DNA from: Roseomonas sp. | GTDB taxonomy: Bacteria; Pseudomonadota; Alphaproteobacteria; Acetobacterales; Acetobacteraceae | DNA: 64,000 nucleotides | Assembly (NCBI GenBank): GCA_020249265.1 | Contig: JADCGA010000024.1 | Coordinates: 1 to 64,000 of the forward strand | Direction of reading: 5' to 3' | Part shown: positions 36,200-46,509 of the stretch, piece after piece | Position numbering within the stretch: the first letter of the stretch is position 1 | Layout of the letters: each line of letters begins with the position of its first letter | Translations under genes and position numbers: made by a program | Notes under the pieces: generated by a model | The model's database searches: none | What the model saw: only the letters and a program-made list of their open reading frames with translations | Told to the model about the DNA's origin: nothing

Positions 36200-37420
36200 T
36201 CATTCCGCTGCGGTCATCGCCGCACGGCGCCGCCGCGCCAGCCGCCATTCCTGCCCTATCGCCATCACCGCCGTCAGCAGCATGAAGCCCGCGCTGGTGA
36301 TGAAGATCAGCCGCGGTTCGCCTGCTTCCAGCAGCCAGCCGAAAAGCGGCGGCCCCACCATGCCGCCAATATTGAAGCCCGTGGACACAATGCCGAAGAC
36401 CGCACCTGCCTGCCCCGGTGGCGCTGCGGCGCGCACCAGCATATCACGCGACGGCATGATCATACCGGTAAGCAGGCCAGCGCAAATCATGGCCGCCACC
36501 AGCACATAACCCTGGAAAACACCATTGCCGACCAGCAGCATGATGGATGCGGCGGCGATGAAACCAAAAGTCGCCACCAGCCCATGGCGCTTGGTCCAAT
36601 CCGCGATGTAACCGCCCATCAAAACGCCAATCGCGCTCGCGAAAAGATAGCCGGTCAAAGCCCCATTCGCGAGTTCCAGGGTCATGCCCTGCGCCACCCA
36701 GGCCGCGACGGAGAAGCTATGGATGCCGCCATTGGCCAGCGCCAGCATGATGAAGAACACCATCATCGCCATCACGGCTGGGGTCAGCACACGGCGCACG
36801 CCGCCTGCTTCGGATGCACGCTGCGTGGCTGCTGCCGGGCGGGGTTTGGCCGCATCGCGCCGCGCGGCAAAAATCAGCGGTATCGCGACCAGCGGGCCAA
36901 CCAAACCGCCGGCAATCATGGCGGAGGACATGCCGCCAAGCGCCGCAACACCCAGCATGAAGGCGGGCGCAATCGCACCGCCCAAAAAGCCGCATGCCGT
37001 ATGCAAGGAAAAGGCGCGGCCTACACGGCCTTCACTGATATCCGAACCAAGCACTGCGTAATCCGCCGGGTGATAGACACTATTGGCTAGGCCCGCCATG
37101 GCGACGGCCACCATCAGCATGGGCCAGCTTGGAAACAGCCCAAGCAGGATGAAGGCGGAACCACCAAACATCAAAGCCGCCGCCAACATTTTGCGCGGGC
37201 CGATCCGGTCCACGATAAAACCCATCGGCGCCTGGGTAAAGGCGGAGACAATATTGAAGACCGTTAGCGCCAGGCCGAGTTCAATATAGGAAACATCGAG
37301 CGATTCCCGCAGGAGTGGAAATAGCGGCGGCAGGATCAGGATATGTAAATGGCTGACGAAATGCGCGGCGCAGATTTGTGCCAGGGTGCGTTTTTCAGCG
37401 GCGCTCCATCCCGATGCCAT
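36200..37420 (-). CDS. MFS transporter, fosmidomycin-resistance-like
   Basis: A 406-residue major facilitator with twelve hydrophobic segments. [20 protein letters not shown] at the N-terminus and [20 protein letters not shown] are typical of the Fsr-like group of efflux carriers. A central basic loop ([18 protein letters not shown]) separates the halves. The ATG at 37420 follows the polA stop by two bases, so it is probably co-transcribed with polA. Substrate unknown; resistance is only a family suggestion. Confidence 0.86.
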   Translation of the reverse strand: MASGWSAAEKRTLAQICAAHFVSHLHILILPPLFPLLRESLDVSYIELGLALTVFNIVSAFTQAPMGFIVDRIGPRKMLAAALMFGGSAFILLGLFPSWPMLMVAVAMAGLANSVYHPADYAVLGSDISEGRVGRAFSLHTACGFLGGAIAPAFMLGVAALGGMSSAMIAGGLVGPLVAIPLIFAARRDAAKPRPAAATQRASEAGGVRRVLTPAVMAMMVFFIMLALANGGIHSFSVAAWVAQGMTLELANGALTGYLFASAIGVLMGGYIADWTKRHGLVATFGFIAAASIMLLVGNGVFQGYVLVAAMICAGLLTGMIMPSRDMLVRAAAPPGQAGAVFGIVSTGFNIGGMVGPPLFGWLLEAGEPRLIFITSAGFMLLTAVMAIGQEWRLARRRRAAMTAAE

Positions 37421-37422
37421 GG

Positions 37423-40299
37423 TCAATGCGCCTCTGCCCAGGAATGACCCTGTCCGATTTCAACCGAAAGCGGCACGCGCAAAGTGGCGACCGATTCCAT
37501 GATTTGCCGCACGATGGCTGAGGTTGCTTCAACCTCAGCCTCCGGCACCTCAAACACCAATTCATCATGCACTTGCAGCAGCATGCGCGCCTTCAACCCT
37601 GCATCCTGCAAGGCGCGCGGCAGGCGTACCATGGCGCGTTTGATGATCTCTGCCGCGCCGCCCTGGAAGGGCGCATTGATGGCGGCGCGTTCCGCCCCGG
37701 CGCGGCGCACCGGGTCACGCGTGGCAATATCGGGAATCCACAGCTTGCGGCCGAAGGGGGTGCGCACAAAGCCATGCGTACGGGCTTCTTCCTTCAGCCT
37801 TTCCATTTCCTGCCTGATGCCCGGATATTGCGCGAAATAGGCATCAATAATGCTGCGCCCTTCACCGGGCGGAATACCAAGGCGGGTCGCCAGGCCAAAG
37901 GCCGACATGCCATAGATGATGCCGAAATTGATCATCTTGGCGCGGCGCCGCGCTTCCTTATCCACCTGGCCACGCGGAATGCCGAAGATTTCCGATGCTG
38001 TGCGGGCGTGAATATCCTCACCACCCGCGAAGGCTTCGCGCAAACTTGGTACCTCCGCCAAATGCGCCAGCAAGCGAAGTTCAATCTGGCTGTAATCGGC
38101 AGCCAGCAGCACATGCCCTTCCTCCGCGATAAAGGCGCGGCGGATGCGCATGCCTTCTTCGCTGCGGATCGGGATATTCTGCAAATTGGGATCGGTTGAC
38201 GAAAGCCGCCCGGTGGAGGTGATCGCCATCTGATAGGAAGTATGTACGCGCTTGTCAGTTGGATCGATCTGCGCGGCGAGCCCTTCAACATAGGTGGATT
38301 TCAGCTTAGCCAATTGGCGCCATTCCAGCACCTTGCCGGCCAATTCCACGCCTTGAACGCTGAGTTCTTCCAGCACCGCGGCATCGGTGGAATAGGCGCC
38401 AGTCTTGCCCTTGCGCCCGCCCGAAAGCCCCATTTCATCAAACAGAATCTCACCCAATTGCTTGGGCGACCCAACATTAAACGCGCGGCCAGCAAGCTGA
38501 TGGATGGCCGCTTCCAGCACTGCCAGGCGCCCGGCGAAATCTTCCCCAATGCGCGCCAATTCCGCGCCATCCACCTTCACGCCAGCGGCTTCCATATCGC
38601 GCAACACGGGGATCATGCGGCGTTCGATTTGCTCGTAGCTCGCCAGCGCCCCATCAGCGCGCAAGCGTGGGCGCAGCAGCAGCCAAAGGCGCAACGTTAC
38701 ATCCGCATCTTCGGCGGCATAGGCGGTGGCTTTATCCAGCGGCACTTCGCTGAACAGCATCCGGGCTTTGCCGGTGCCGGTCACCTCATCAAAGCTGATC
38801 GGCTTATGGCCCAGATGCAAAACCGAAAGCTCATCCATGCCATGCCCATGCCGACCTGCTTCCATGGCGTATGACAGCATCATGGTGTCATCAATCGGGC
38901 TGATATCGGCAAAGCCGCCATTTTCCGCCCGCGCCATGACTTCCAGATCATATTTCGCGTGCTGGAAAACCTTGAGCACGGCAGCATCGGTGAGAAGAGG
39001 GCGAAGCAGCGCGAAGGCTGCTTCCGGCGCAATCTGTTCTGGCGCCGGCGCGGCCAGCATATCGCCTGTGCTGCCATGGCGGATTGGCACATAACAGGCG
39101 CGGCCTGGGGCGATGGCCAACGAGAACCCAACCATGGTGGCGCGGCGCGCATCCAGGCTATCGGTTTCCGTATCCACGCCCACCACGCCCGCTTCACGCG
39201 CCAGCGCCACCCAACGCGCCAAGGTGGCTTCATCCGTCACGCAATCATAAGGGCCGAAGGCCGCCGCGACATTGGACGCTTCTGCCGTGGGCGCTTCCGG
39301 TGCAGTCGCTCGGCTTGCCCCGCGATGCGGAGCGCCGCTCGTCTCGCCAAAACCCATGCGCGCCAGGATGGAACGAAACCCTTGCGTGCGCAGAAAGGCT
39401 TCCAGCTTGCCATCGCCCGGCGCCTTGGCTTCCAGCGCGGCAATCTCAAGCGGCAAAGGCGCGGTATCATCCAAAGCCACCAGGCGGCGGGAAATCCGCG
39501 CCAATTCGGCGTTCTCCAGCAAGGCTTCCCGGCGCTTGGGTTGCTTGATTTCTCCCGCGCGGGCCAGCAGCGCTTCAAGATCACCATATTCATTGATCAA
39601 TTGCGCCGCTGTCTTGATGCCAATGCCCGGCACGCCCGGCACATTATCTGTCGCATCCCCGGCCAGCGCTTGCACTTCCACCACCTTATCCGGGGTGACG
39701 CCGAATTTTTCCATGACTTCCGGCGCGCGCAGCGGCTTCTGCTTCATGGGATCGAGCATCTGCACCGCAGGGCGGATCAATTGCATCAGATCCTTGTCGG
39801 AAGAAACAATCGTCACATGCCCGCCGGTTGCTTCAAACGCCTTGGCATAAGCGGCGATCAAATCATCCGCTTCAAAACCTTCTTGTTCCACACGCGCGAC
39901 ACCAAAGGCATCTGTTGCATCGCGGATCAGGCCGAATTGCGGCACCAATTCCGGTGGCGGGTCCGGGCGATGCGCCTTGTATGCGGCATAAATCTGATTG
40001 CGAAACGTATTGCGCCCGGCATCGAACACCACCGCGATATGGCTCGCAGCGTGGCGCAGCAGGAATTGGGAGAGCATATTCGTGAAGCCGAAAACCGCAT
40101 TCACCGGCGTGCCATCCGGCCGCGTCATCGGCGGCAGGGCGTGATAGGCGCGAAAAATATAGCCAGAACCATCCACCAGAATCAGGTGGCGCTCACCTGG
40201 CTTGGTTTCCGGCAGGCCCTCGGCCCCGGCAATTGCCTCGCTCAAGGCTTTGCCATGCGGGTGGGAAACGGAAGGGCCGGCGCCGTCTTCAATGCCCAT
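37423..40299 (-). CDS. polA: DNA polymerase I
   Basis: About 958 residues with all three domains: 5' nuclease ([40 protein letters not shown]), 3'-5' exonuclease with its Asp/Glu motifs intact ([22 protein letters not shown]) and the family A polymerase ([56 protein letters not shown]). It fills gaps in repair and Okazaki-fragment processing. The ATG at 40299 overlaps the end of the zf-CHCC gene by 11 bases; ten upstream codons of open frame are antisense-like. The protein is complete. Confidence 0.96.
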   Translation of the reverse strand: MGIEDGAGPSVSHPHGKALSEAIAGAEGLPETKPGERHLILVDGSGYIFRAYHALPPMTRPDGTPVNAVFGFTNMLSQFLLRHAASHIAVVFDAGRNTFRNQIYAAYKAHRPDPPPELVPQFGLIRDATDAFGVARVEQEGFEADDLIAAYAKAFEATGGHVTIVSSDKDLMQLIRPAVQMLDPMKQKPLRAPEVMEKFGVTPDKVVEVQALAGDATDNVPGVPGIGIKTAAQLINEYGDLEALLARAGEIKQPKRREALLENAELARISRRLVALDDTAPLPLEIAALEAKAPGDGKLEAFLRTQGFRSILARMGFGETSGAPHRGASRATAPEAPTAEASNVAAAFGPYDCVTDEATLARWVALAREAGVVGVDTETDSLDARRATMVGFSLAIAPGRACYVPIRHGSTGDMLAAPAPEQIAPEAAFALLRPLLTDAAVLKVFQHAKYDLEVMARAENGGFADISPIDDTMMLSYAMEAGRHGHGMDELSVLHLGHKPISFDEVTGTGKARMLFSEVPLDKATAYAAEDADVTLRLWLLLRPRLRADGALASYEQIERRMIPVLRDMEAAGVKVDGAELARIGEDFAGRLAVLEAAIHQLAGRAFNVGSPKQLGEILFDEMGLSGGRKGKTGAYSTDAAVLEELSVQGVELAGKVLEWRQLAKLKSTYVEGLAAQIDPTDKRVHTSYQMAITSTGRLSSTDPNLQNIPIRSEEGMRIRRAFIAEEGHVLLAADYSQIELRLLAHLAEVPSLREAFAGGEDIHARTASEIFGIPRGQVDKEARRRAKMINFGIIYGMSAFGLATRLGIPPGEGRSIIDAYFAQYPGIRQEMERLKEEARTHGFVRTPFGRKLWIPDIATRDPVRRAGAERAAINAPFQGGAAEIIKRAMVRLPRALQDAGLKARMLLQVHDELVFEVPEAEVEATSAIVRQIMESVATLRVPLSVEIGQGHSWAEAH

Positions 40300-40528
40300 G
40301 ATCCTCGCCGGCGCCTTCGGCCAGCACATAGGTGATGGAACAATAAGGGCAGGTCACATCATGCCCTTCAATATGCAGCCAAATACGCGGATGGCCTAGC
40401 CCGCTGGCCGCTTCCCCATCGCAGGGGATATTGCGGCGTTGCACAGTAATGCGCTGTTCGGGCGTCACACCCACCACGGGCTTCGGGCCATAGCCGGTCA
40501 TTTGCTGGTCGCGCATCTGGGTCCTCAT
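40289..40528 (-). CDS. zf-CHCC zinc-finger protein (NDUFS6-like)
   Basis: A 79-residue protein of the zf-CHCC family: Cys in RRNIPCDGEA, His in GHPRIWLHIEG, then CPYC, a single zinc site. Bacterial members resemble the C-terminal part of mitochondrial complex I subunit NDUFS6 and are typical of alphaproteobacteria. It overlaps polA by 11 bases and may be co-transcribed with it. Role unproven; a structural zinc protein of complex I is the best guess. Confidence 0.85.
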   Translation of the reverse strand: MRTQMRDQQMTGYGPKPVVGVTPEQRITVQRRNIPCDGEAASGLGHPRIWLHIEGHDVTCPYCSITYVLAEGAGEDHGH

Positions 40529-40603
40529 GTCGCAGGTCTTGAACTGATCATACCGGGGCAGGGGGTGATGGACCAGCCTTGCCCGGCACCCTATCTAAAG
40601 CCC

Positions 40604-41596
40604 ATGACCATGAAGCCCTTCATAACACCGCGCCGCGCGCTGCTGGCCGGCCTGGCGCTGGCCGGGTGTGCCGAGGCCCGCGCCCCCATGGGGCCGGTGG
40701 TGACCAGACCGGTGCTCAGGGATGATGCTTTGGTCATGGCCGATGGCGTGCGCCTGCCCTTGCATGCCTGGCAGCCGGAAGGGCCACCACGCGCCGTGAT
40801 GCTCGCTTTGCATGGCATGAATGAATATGGCCGATCATATGCTGAGGATGCCGCGCCCTGGTTCACCGGGGTGGGGGTGGCGCTTTACGCCTATGACCAG
40901 CGCGGCTTTGGCAGCACCGCGCCGCGCGGGGTTTGGCCGGGGCATGAGACTTTGGCGCAGGACGCCATTACCGCCGCCGGGCTGATCCGCGCGCGCCATC
41001 CCGGGCTGCCGCTTTATATGCTGGGCGAAAGCATGGGCGGCGCGGTGCTGGTGCTGGCCGGCAGCAAGGCCCCCATTGCGGATGGCTTTGTGCTTTCCGC
41101 GCCGGCCTTGCGCGGGCGGAGCAGCCTTGGCTGGCCGGCGCGCTGGACGCTGGATGTTATGGTGGCGCTTGTGCCAGGGCTGGCGTTTTCGTCCAGCGCG
41201 CCTCTGTTTCGCCCGACAGATAATCTGGAAGCTTGGCGCCGCTGGTCCAGCGACCCCAAGTTGCTGAAGCAAACGCGGGTGGATGCCGTGGCGGGCCTGG
41301 TTGATCTGATGGACGCCGCCACCGCCGCCCTGCCGCGCTTCACTGCGCCCGCTTTGGTGCTCTACGGCGCCAAGGATGAATTGGTGCCGCCAAAGCCGAT
41401 TCGCGTGGCCCTGGCCCAATTGCCGAGGGGTGCTGCCCAGCGCGTGGCCTTTTATCCGGAAGGCCATCACATGCTGCTGCGCGATTTCGGCGGCGCGGCG
41501 GTGGCCGACGATATCCTGGCCTGGATGGGGAATCGCGACGCGCCCTTGCCGAGCGGGGCGGATCAGGCGGCGGCGGCTTGGCTCGGTTCTGCTTGA
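40604..41596 (+). CDS. Lysophospholipase-like serine hydrolase, putative lipoprotein
   Basis: A 330-residue alpha/beta hydrolase of the Hydrolase_4/monoacylglycerol-lipase type. The N-terminus has a lipobox (LLAGLALAGC) with Cys as lipidation site, so it is likely anchored in the envelope. LALHGMNEYGRSYAEDA gives the oxyanion strand, GESMGGA the nucleophile Ser, LVLYGAKDELVPPKP the Asp and PEGHHMLLRDF the His: a full triad. The ATG at 40604 was preferred to one two codons in. It is divergent from the zf-CHCC gene. Confidence 0.88.
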   Translation: MTMKPFITPRRALLAGLALAGCAEARAPMGPVVTRPVLRDDALVMADGVRLPLHAWQPEGPPRAVMLALHGMNEYGRSYAEDAAPWFTGVGVALYAYDQRGFGSTAPRGVWPGHETLAQDAITAAGLIRARHPGLPLYMLGESMGGAVLVLAGSKAPIADGFVLSAPALRGRSSLGWPARWTLDVMVALVPGLAFSSSAPLFRPTDNLEAWRRWSSDPKLLKQTRVDAVAGLVDLMDAATAALPRFTAPALVLYGAKDELVPPKPIRVALAQLPRGAAQRVAFYPEGHHMLLRDFGGAAVADDILAWMGNRDAPLPSGADQAAAAWLGSA

Positions 41597-41663
41597 GCGG
41601 GCTTCCAATCCTGGCCACGCATGGCATGGTGGGCATAGTGATATCAACGAGGGAAGCGAAACC

Positions 41664-42044
41664 ATGCCCGTCAATGGCCTTGGCCCCTATGATGACAGCA
41701 ATATCTTCGCGCGGATCCTGCGCAGCGAAATCCCCGCGAAGAAGGTGCATGAGGATGAGCATGTGCTCGCCTTCCATGACATCGCGCCGCAGGCGCCGGT
41801 GCATGTGCTGGTGATCCCGAAGGGGCGCTATGTCTCGATTGCTGATTTCAGCGCCAGCGCAACGCCTGATGAAATCACTGGCTTCTGGCGCGCGGTGGGC
41901 CAGGTGGCAAAGGGCTTGGGGCTGGAAGCGGATGGGTATCGCGTGCTGATGAATATGGGCATGCATGCCGGGCAGGAAGTACCGCATTTCCATGTGCACA
42001 TCTGCGCCGGTCGGCCGTTGGGCCGCATGATCGCCCAAACTTGA
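41664..42044 (+). CDS. HIT-family nucleotide hydrolase
   Basis: A 126-residue histidine-triad protein with NIFARILRSEIPAKKVHEDE at the start and the triad HFHVHICAGRPLG near the end. HIT proteins hydrolyse nucleotide-P bonds such as adenosine phosphoramidates. GAGGGAAG precedes the ATG at 41664. It lies between a lipase-like gene and a GMC oxidoreductase on the same strand, 20 bases upstream of the latter. Confidence 0.93.
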   Translation: MPVNGLGPYDDSNIFARILRSEIPAKKVHEDEHVLAFHDIAPQAPVHVLVIPKGRYVSIADFSASATPDEITGFWRAVGQVAKGLGLEADGYRVLMNMGMHAGQEVPHFHVHICAGRPLGRMIAQT

Positions 42045-42064
42045 GAATAAGCAGAGGAAGCGTG

Positions 42065-43765
42065 ATGTTCGATACGATTATTGTGGGCGGCGGTTCAGCC
42101 GGTTCCGTGCTGGCGCATCGGCTTTCGGCGCGTAGCGGCCATAAGGTGTTGCTGTGCGAGGCTGGCCCTGATGCGCCGCCCGGTGAGGAAGCGAAGGAAA
42201 TCCGCGACAGCTACCCCGGCACGGCGTATTTCGATCCGCGCTTTCATTGGACCGAATTGCGCGTGCATACGCAGGTTGTGTCCCACAATAATCCGCAGGA
42301 ACGCCCACCCTTGCGCAAATATGAACAGGCGCGGGTGCTGGGCGGCGGTTCTTCCATCAATGGGCAGATGGCCAATCGCGGCGCGCCCACGGATTACAAT
42401 GAATGGGAAGCACGCGGTGCGACAGGTTGGAATTGGGATGCGGTGCTGCCCTATTTCAAGAAGGTCGAGCATGACCTTGATTTCGACGGACCCTTCCACG
42501 GCAAGGATGGGCGCATAAAGGTCCGGCGTATCATGCCCAACCAGTGGAACAACCACGCCAAGGCGGCGGCCAAGTCTTTCGCTGCCGCTGGCTTCAAGCC
42601 CTTGGAGGACCAGAACGGATTTTTTGAGGACGGGTTCTTTCCGATCACCATTTCAAATGCGGAAGAACAGCGCGTTTCCGCCGCCATGGGCTATCTGGAC
42701 CGCGGAACCCGCGCGCGGGAAAATCTGACGATTTCCTGCGAAACCCAGGTGAAGGAATTGATCTTCGAAGACCAGCGCTGTGTTGGCGTGGTGGCTTTGG
42801 TGCGCGGGCAGGAACAGCGCTTCATGGGGCGTGAAATCATCCTGTCCTGCGGCGCCATTCATTCCCCCGCGCATCTGCTGAGATCGGGGATCGGCCCCGT
42901 GGGGCATTTGCGCGACTTGGGCATTCCTGTGCGGATGGCGCTGCCTGGTGTTGGCCAGGGCCTGATGGACCATCCTTCCATTGCGCTGTCTTCCTTTTTG
43001 AAGCGCGGCGCGCGGGTAGATAATCAAACGCGGCGGCATATCCTGCTTGGGCTGCGCTACTCCTCCAAGCTGGAAGGCGTGCCGGCGGGTGACATGTTCG
43101 CGGCCGTCGTCAGCAAATCCGCCTGGCATGCGGTGGGGGAGCAAATTGCTTCCATGCTGCTTTGGGTGAATAAGACCTACTCGGAAAGCGGGCAGTTGAA
43201 GCTTGCGTCCAGCAATTGGCGTGATGAACCGGTTGTTGAATTCAATCTTTTGTCAGACAAGCGCGATCTGGACCGGCTGATGAGTGGCTTTCGCATGATG
43301 GCCGCGATCCAGATGAGTGATGAGTTGGGCAAGGTCACGGATAATCATTTCCCCGCCAGCTATAGCGACCGCGTGCGCAAGCTTGGCGTGGTGAATGACA
43401 AGAACCGGATGCTGACCAAGTTGATCAGCCTGGTGCTGGATGGGCCCGCCTTTCTGCGAAGCTATTTCATTGATCGCTTCGTGGTGGAGGGTTTTCGCCT
43501 TGATCAAGTGCTGACGGATGATGCGGCCTTGGAAGCCTTCATCCGCAAGGCGACGATTGGCGTTTGGCACGCTTCCTGTTCCTGCCGCATGGGTAGGCCG
43601 GAAGACCCGATGTCGGTGGTGGACCCGAATGGCCGGGTGAAAGGGATTGAGGGGCTGCGGGTGGTGGATGCGTCAATCTTCCCTGTGGTGCCCTGCGCGA
43701 ATACAAATTTCCCGACGCTGATGGTGGCGGAGAAGATTGCTGATGCGATTATTGCGGGGCATTGA
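42065..43765 (+). CDS. GMC-family FAD oxidoreductase
   Basis: A 566-residue glucose-methanol-choline oxidoreductase: FAD motif TIIVGGGSAGSVLAHRLSAR, signatures YEQARVLGGGSSINGQMANR and ILSCGAIHSPAHLLRSGIGP, and C-terminal active-site His in GVWHASCSCRMG, with the second conserved site at VVPCANTNFPTLMVAEKIAD. It oxidises an alcohol; the residues do not tell which. The ATG at 42065 follows GAGGAAG. It ends 45 bases before the methyltransferase that opens the glycan locus. Confidence 0.93.
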   Translation: MFDTIIVGGGSAGSVLAHRLSARSGHKVLLCEAGPDAPPGEEAKEIRDSYPGTAYFDPRFHWTELRVHTQVVSHNNPQERPPLRKYEQARVLGGGSSINGQMANRGAPTDYNEWEARGATGWNWDAVLPYFKKVEHDLDFDGPFHGKDGRIKVRRIMPNQWNNHAKAAAKSFAAAGFKPLEDQNGFFEDGFFPITISNAEEQRVSAAMGYLDRGTRARENLTISCETQVKELIFEDQRCVGVVALVRGQEQRFMGREIILSCGAIHSPAHLLRSGIGPVGHLRDLGIPVRMALPGVGQGLMDHPSIALSSFLKRGARVDNQTRRHILLGLRYSSKLEGVPAGDMFAAVVSKSAWHAVGEQIASMLLWVNKTYSESGQLKLASSNWRDEPVVEFNLLSDKRDLDRLMSGFRMMAAIQMSDELGKVTDNHFPASYSDRVRKLGVVNDKNRMLTKLISLVLDGPAFLRSYFIDRFVVEGFRLDQVLTDDAALEAFIRKATIGVWHASCSCRMGRPEDPMSVVDPNGRVKGIEGLRVVDASIFPVVPCANTNFPTLMVAEKIADAIIAGH

Positions 43766-43810
43766 GGGGGGCAGTTTTGAAACAGTCCAGCCGGGGTCAA
43801 AGGGTTGCAA

Positions 43811-44581
43811 ATGAACAAAGATGAGCGAGAGCAGGCGCGCGCCTTCGCAAGCCTTGACTATGAGGGGTTCCGCCAGCTTGCCCAGCGCACTGACCTTAGC
43901 CGGTATCAACGGATCGGATTTCCTGATTCGCTCCGCGCAGGGCGGGAGAGCGAGATTTTTCAGGACATCTGCGCAAAGCTCCCCCTGCTTGATCAGGGCG
44001 AGGAACTCACGGTCCTTGATATCGGCCCGGGATGCAGCGACCTTCCGAACCTGGTCATTGATCACTGCAAAGCCAGAAAGAATCGCCTGATATTGGTAGA
44101 TTCGCTTGAAATGCTGGCCGATTTGCCAGAAGGAGAAGGGATCGAAAAGATTGAGGGTCCCTTCCCCCAATGCGCGCCACTGCTTGGGGGATTGCAGTAC
44201 GCCACCGATGTGATCCTGTGCTATTCTGTCCTTCACTATGTTTTTGCGGAAGGTCAGATATTCGGCTTTTTGGATGCAGCGCTCAAGCTTCTGCGGCCCG
44301 GCGGGGGGATGATGATGATCGGCGATATACCCAATGCGTCCATGCGGCGGCGGTTTCTGGCAAGTGCGGCAGGCGCCGCGTTTCATCGCGCCTATACCGG
44401 AAGCGATGTGCCGCCAGACTTAGGTTTCAATCAGGCGGCTGAGGGTGAAATGGATGATGCCGTTCTCATTTCCCTGATTTCTCGCGCCCGTGCCGCTGGT
44501 GTGGATGCGTGGATTCTTTCCCAACCTCCCCATTTGCCTATGTCCAATCGCCGCGAAGATCTCATTTTAAGGAGGCCGTGA
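43811..44581 (+). CDS. Class I SAM-dependent methyltransferase, module A
   Basis: A 256-residue methyltransferase with the SAM motif I VLDIGPGCSDLPNLVIDHCK, acidic residue in LILVDSLEML, and a conserved CYSVLHYVFAEGQIFGFLDA segment. It is a clear paralogue of the protein at 48168-48917, sharing the FPDSLRAGRESEI-like start, the GPGCSDL loop, GDIPNASMRRRF and the terminal SNRREDLILRRP. The acceptor is presumably a sugar. Its last codons AGG AGG CC double as the ribosome site of the acyltransferase gene that starts in its stop (TGATG). Base composition is lower in GC than module B. Confidence 0.8.
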   Translation: MNKDEREQARAFASLDYEGFRQLAQRTDLSRYQRIGFPDSLRAGRESEIFQDICAKLPLLDQGEELTVLDIGPGCSDLPNLVIDHCKARKNRLILVDSLEMLADLPEGEGIEKIEGPFPQCAPLLGGLQYATDVILCYSVLHYVFAEGQIFGFLDAALKLLRPGGGMMMIGDIPNASMRRRFLASAAGAAFHRAYTGSDVPPDLGFNQAAEGEMDDAVLISLISRARAAGVDAWILSQPPHLPMSNRREDLILRRP

Positions 44582-45294
44582 TGCTTTCCAGCAAGCCGGA
44601 AAAGAGGAAAAATCTGGTCCTGGTGGGGGACAGCGCCTTCGCCGAGATCGCGCATGAGTATTTCGATTGGTTCAGTGATTACCAGGTTGTCGCCTTTGCG
44701 GTGGAACGCGCCTTCCTACGCCAGCATGCGCTGCGCGGTCTGCCCGTGGTGGCACTGGAAGACATGCGGGAAGAATATCCGGCGGCGTCGCATGATGTTC
44801 ATGTCGCGATTGTCTACACGCAGCTCAACAGGTTACGTGCACGCTTGGTGCGGCAGGTTTCGGCTATGGGATATTCCCTGGCTTCCTTCATCAGCCCTGC
44901 CGCCTTCATTGCGCCCAGCGCGCGGATCGGAAGGCATTGCTTTATCTTCGAAAACAATGTGATCCAGTCTTTCGTAAGTATTGGCGATAATGTCGTGCTT
45001 TGGTCCGGCAATCATATCGGCCATCACAGTACCCTTGAAGATAATGTCTTCATTTCATCGCATGTCGCCCTTTCGGGATTTTGTCGGGTGGGTGCGCATA
45101 GTTTCCTTGGCGTCAATGCTGCCGTAGGCAATAATCTGACGGTGGCAGCGGATAATTGGATTGGCCAGGGGGTGGCGATTTCCCGTGATACGGAACCGGG
45201 ACAGATGTTCAGGGCGGCCGAGCAGGAGGCGGCGAGGGTGGGGGCGAAGCGGTTCTTCAAGATAAAGGATGACGAGGTTTCGGATCCGGGATGA
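44581..45294 (+). CDS. Left-handed beta-helix sugar acyltransferase, module A
   Basis: A 237-residue protein with two parts: a Rossmann-like N-terminus (NLVLVGDSAFAEIAHEYFDW) as in PglD/NeuD acetyltransferases, then hexapeptide repeats forming a left-handed beta-helix (FIAPSARIGRHCFIFENNVI; GNHIGHHSTLEDNVFISSHV). Such enzymes N- or O-acylate nucleotide sugars. It is the paralogue of 47476-48165. The ATG overlaps the methyltransferase stop, and its own stop overlaps the start of a truncated glycosidase-like gene (ATGA). Confidence 0.83.
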   Translation: MLSSKPEKRKNLVLVGDSAFAEIAHEYFDWFSDYQVVAFAVERAFLRQHALRGLPVVALEDMREEYPAASHDVHVAIVYTQLNRLRARLVRQVSAMGYSLASFISPAAFIAPSARIGRHCFIFENNVIQSFVSIGDNVVLWSGNHIGHHSTLEDNVFISSHVALSGFCRVGAHSFLGVNAAVGNNLTVAADNWIGQGVAISRDTEPGQMFRAAEQEAARVGAKRFFKIKDDEVSDPG

Positions 45295-45360
45295 GGTGGC
45301 GCAAGCTTGGCCTTCTCTGGGCGCCTGATGGAAGGCTTCCCTGGGCCCATTCCCACGCGG
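45291..45360 (+). pseudogene. Glycosidase-like gene, N-terminal remnant
   Basis: An ATG coupled to the acyltransferase stop begins a frame reading MRWRKLGLLWAPDGRLPWAH then SHA. This resembles the N-terminus of the glycosidase-like protein at 45532-46509 (WERRGLVFAAPG... then RSHA). Beyond codon 23 the frame turns into unrelated, low-complexity sequence, so the gene is cut at about 45360. It shows that module A once continued into the same gene type as module B. Confidence 0.55.
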
Positions 45361-45528
45361 GCCAAGGCCCTGGAGGATGTTACGCAACGTCTTACCAGCG
45401 CGCGGGACTGGGCCCAGTCGCAAGCCGATGCCTGGGAGGCCCGGGCAGGCGAACTGGAGGTGAAGTATCAGGAGGCCATCCGGCCGAAGGGCTTTGTGCA
45501 CTGGCTCAGAACCCGCCTGGGGGTGTAG
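45360..45528 (+). pseudogene. C-terminal remnant of a coiled-coil protein
   Basis: In a different frame from the preceding remnant, about 55 codons read AKALEDVTQRLTSARDWAQS, then a helical stretch and RPKGFVHWLRTRLGV, then stop at 45528. The heptad-like helix and a tail of this type occur at the C-termini of polysaccharide-biosynthesis proteins, but the parent family is not certain. No good start exists inside the fragment; an ATG at 45307 would begin in the other remnant. It ends four bases before the convergent gene at 45532. Confidence 0.5.
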
Positions 45529-45531
45529 GCG

Positions 45532-46509
45532 TCAGCGCCGGGCGGCGCTTCTCAGCGCGGCTAGGAGCGGGGTCGCCGTGGAACCCCCGGTATCCCGCGC
45601 GGGCCGCCGCGCCAGCCCGAAGCCGGACCGGCCGAACTGGTTGCCGTTGTAGAAGAGATACTCCCAGTCGCCCGTGCTGCATGGCGCGCCGAAGCAGGTC
45701 ATCGACGACTCCCACTCCTCCGTTGGGCCGGGTAGGAGGGTACGCCAATGCAGGGCGCCGGCCTCCATCCTGGCCTGCTGCAGCTCGTAGCCGGTCTCGG
45801 CTCGCCGCGAGATGATCAGGCTCGCCCCCTGCGCCTCCTGCCAGAGTACAGGGCGTCCCCATCCGATTTCTCCTCGCGAGAGATCCGGATCGAGCAGGGA
45901 GGACATCGCTGGCGCGTCCCAGCGATAGCCATCCGCCGACCAAGTCTCGCGGAGGCTGTAAGTGGGCAAGCGCTTGCCGGACGCACCGTCAAAGAACTCG
46001 CCGCCGCCTATGTAGAGCATCCGCCACCCCTCCGCGTCGGGGAACACGAAGGGCGCGGTGCGGAAGAAACGCTCCCCAGGCATGGCCTGGAGGATCTGCC
46101 CGTCGCCATGCCGCCGGAAGGACAGCCCGCCGTCGTCGCTGAGCGCTAGTCCAGCGAAGAGCCTGTAAGGCACATCGGCCGAGATGCGCTGCCAGCCGAT
46201 ATAATAGAGCAGCAACCGGCCATCTCGCGCGACGATCTGGCTGGGGTTGACGCCGTGCTCGTCGAAGGCCCCAGCTGGGCCGAGATGCAGCACCGGCACG
46301 GGGTCGAACTCCAGGACGCGGCGGGGATCGTCGCGATCGAGATCTACCCGGAAGATGCGGCCCTGCAGGTCGTCGTCACAGGAAGTGACGAAGACACGGA
46401 TGCGGTCGTCCAGCACTAACGGCGTGGGCAGCATGGCATGGCTGCGCATGACCCCTGTGCCCGGCGCGGCGAAGACGAGGCCGCGCCTTTCCCAGTCCTG
46501 GCTGCTCAT
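45532..46509 (-). CDS. Glycosidase-like five-bladed beta-propeller protein
   Basis: A 325-residue protein with the look of GH43/GH130-type beta-propellers: RSHAMLPTPLVLDDRIRVFV at the start, then PVLHLGPAGAFDEHGVNPSQ with conserved acidic residues, LLLYYIGWQ, SADGYRWDAP and the closing LFYNGNQFGRSGFGLA. Members in glycan loci may cleave, transfer or only bind sugars. Its ATG overlaps the FemAB-like stop (ATGA). It is the last gene of the minus-strand operon beginning at 50515. A truncated relative is at 45291. Confidence 0.7.
   Translation of the reverse strand: MSSQDWERRGLVFAAPGTGVMRSHAMLPTPLVLDDRIRVFVTSCDDDLQGRIFRVDLDRDDPRRVLEFDPVPVLHLGPAGAFDEHGVNPSQIVARDGRLLLYYIGWQRISADVPYRLFAGLALSDDGGLSFRRHGDGQILQAMPGERFFRTAPFVFPDAEGWRMLYIGGGEFFDGASGKRLPTYSLRETWSADGYRWDAPAMSSLLDPDLSRGEIGWGRPVLWQEAQGASLIISRRAETGYELQQARMEAGALHWRTLLPGPTEEWESSMTCFGAPCSTGDWEYLFYNGNQFGRSGFGLARRPARDTGGSTATPLLAALRSAARR

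Noticed and set aside
38959-40335. 458-codon plus-strand frame
   Set aside because: Antisense to polA, with His/Arg/Gly-rich composition; polA is certain.
45506-45943. 145-codon minus-strand frame at the end of the glycosidase-like gene
   Set aside because: It overlaps the better-supported 325-residue gene in another frame.
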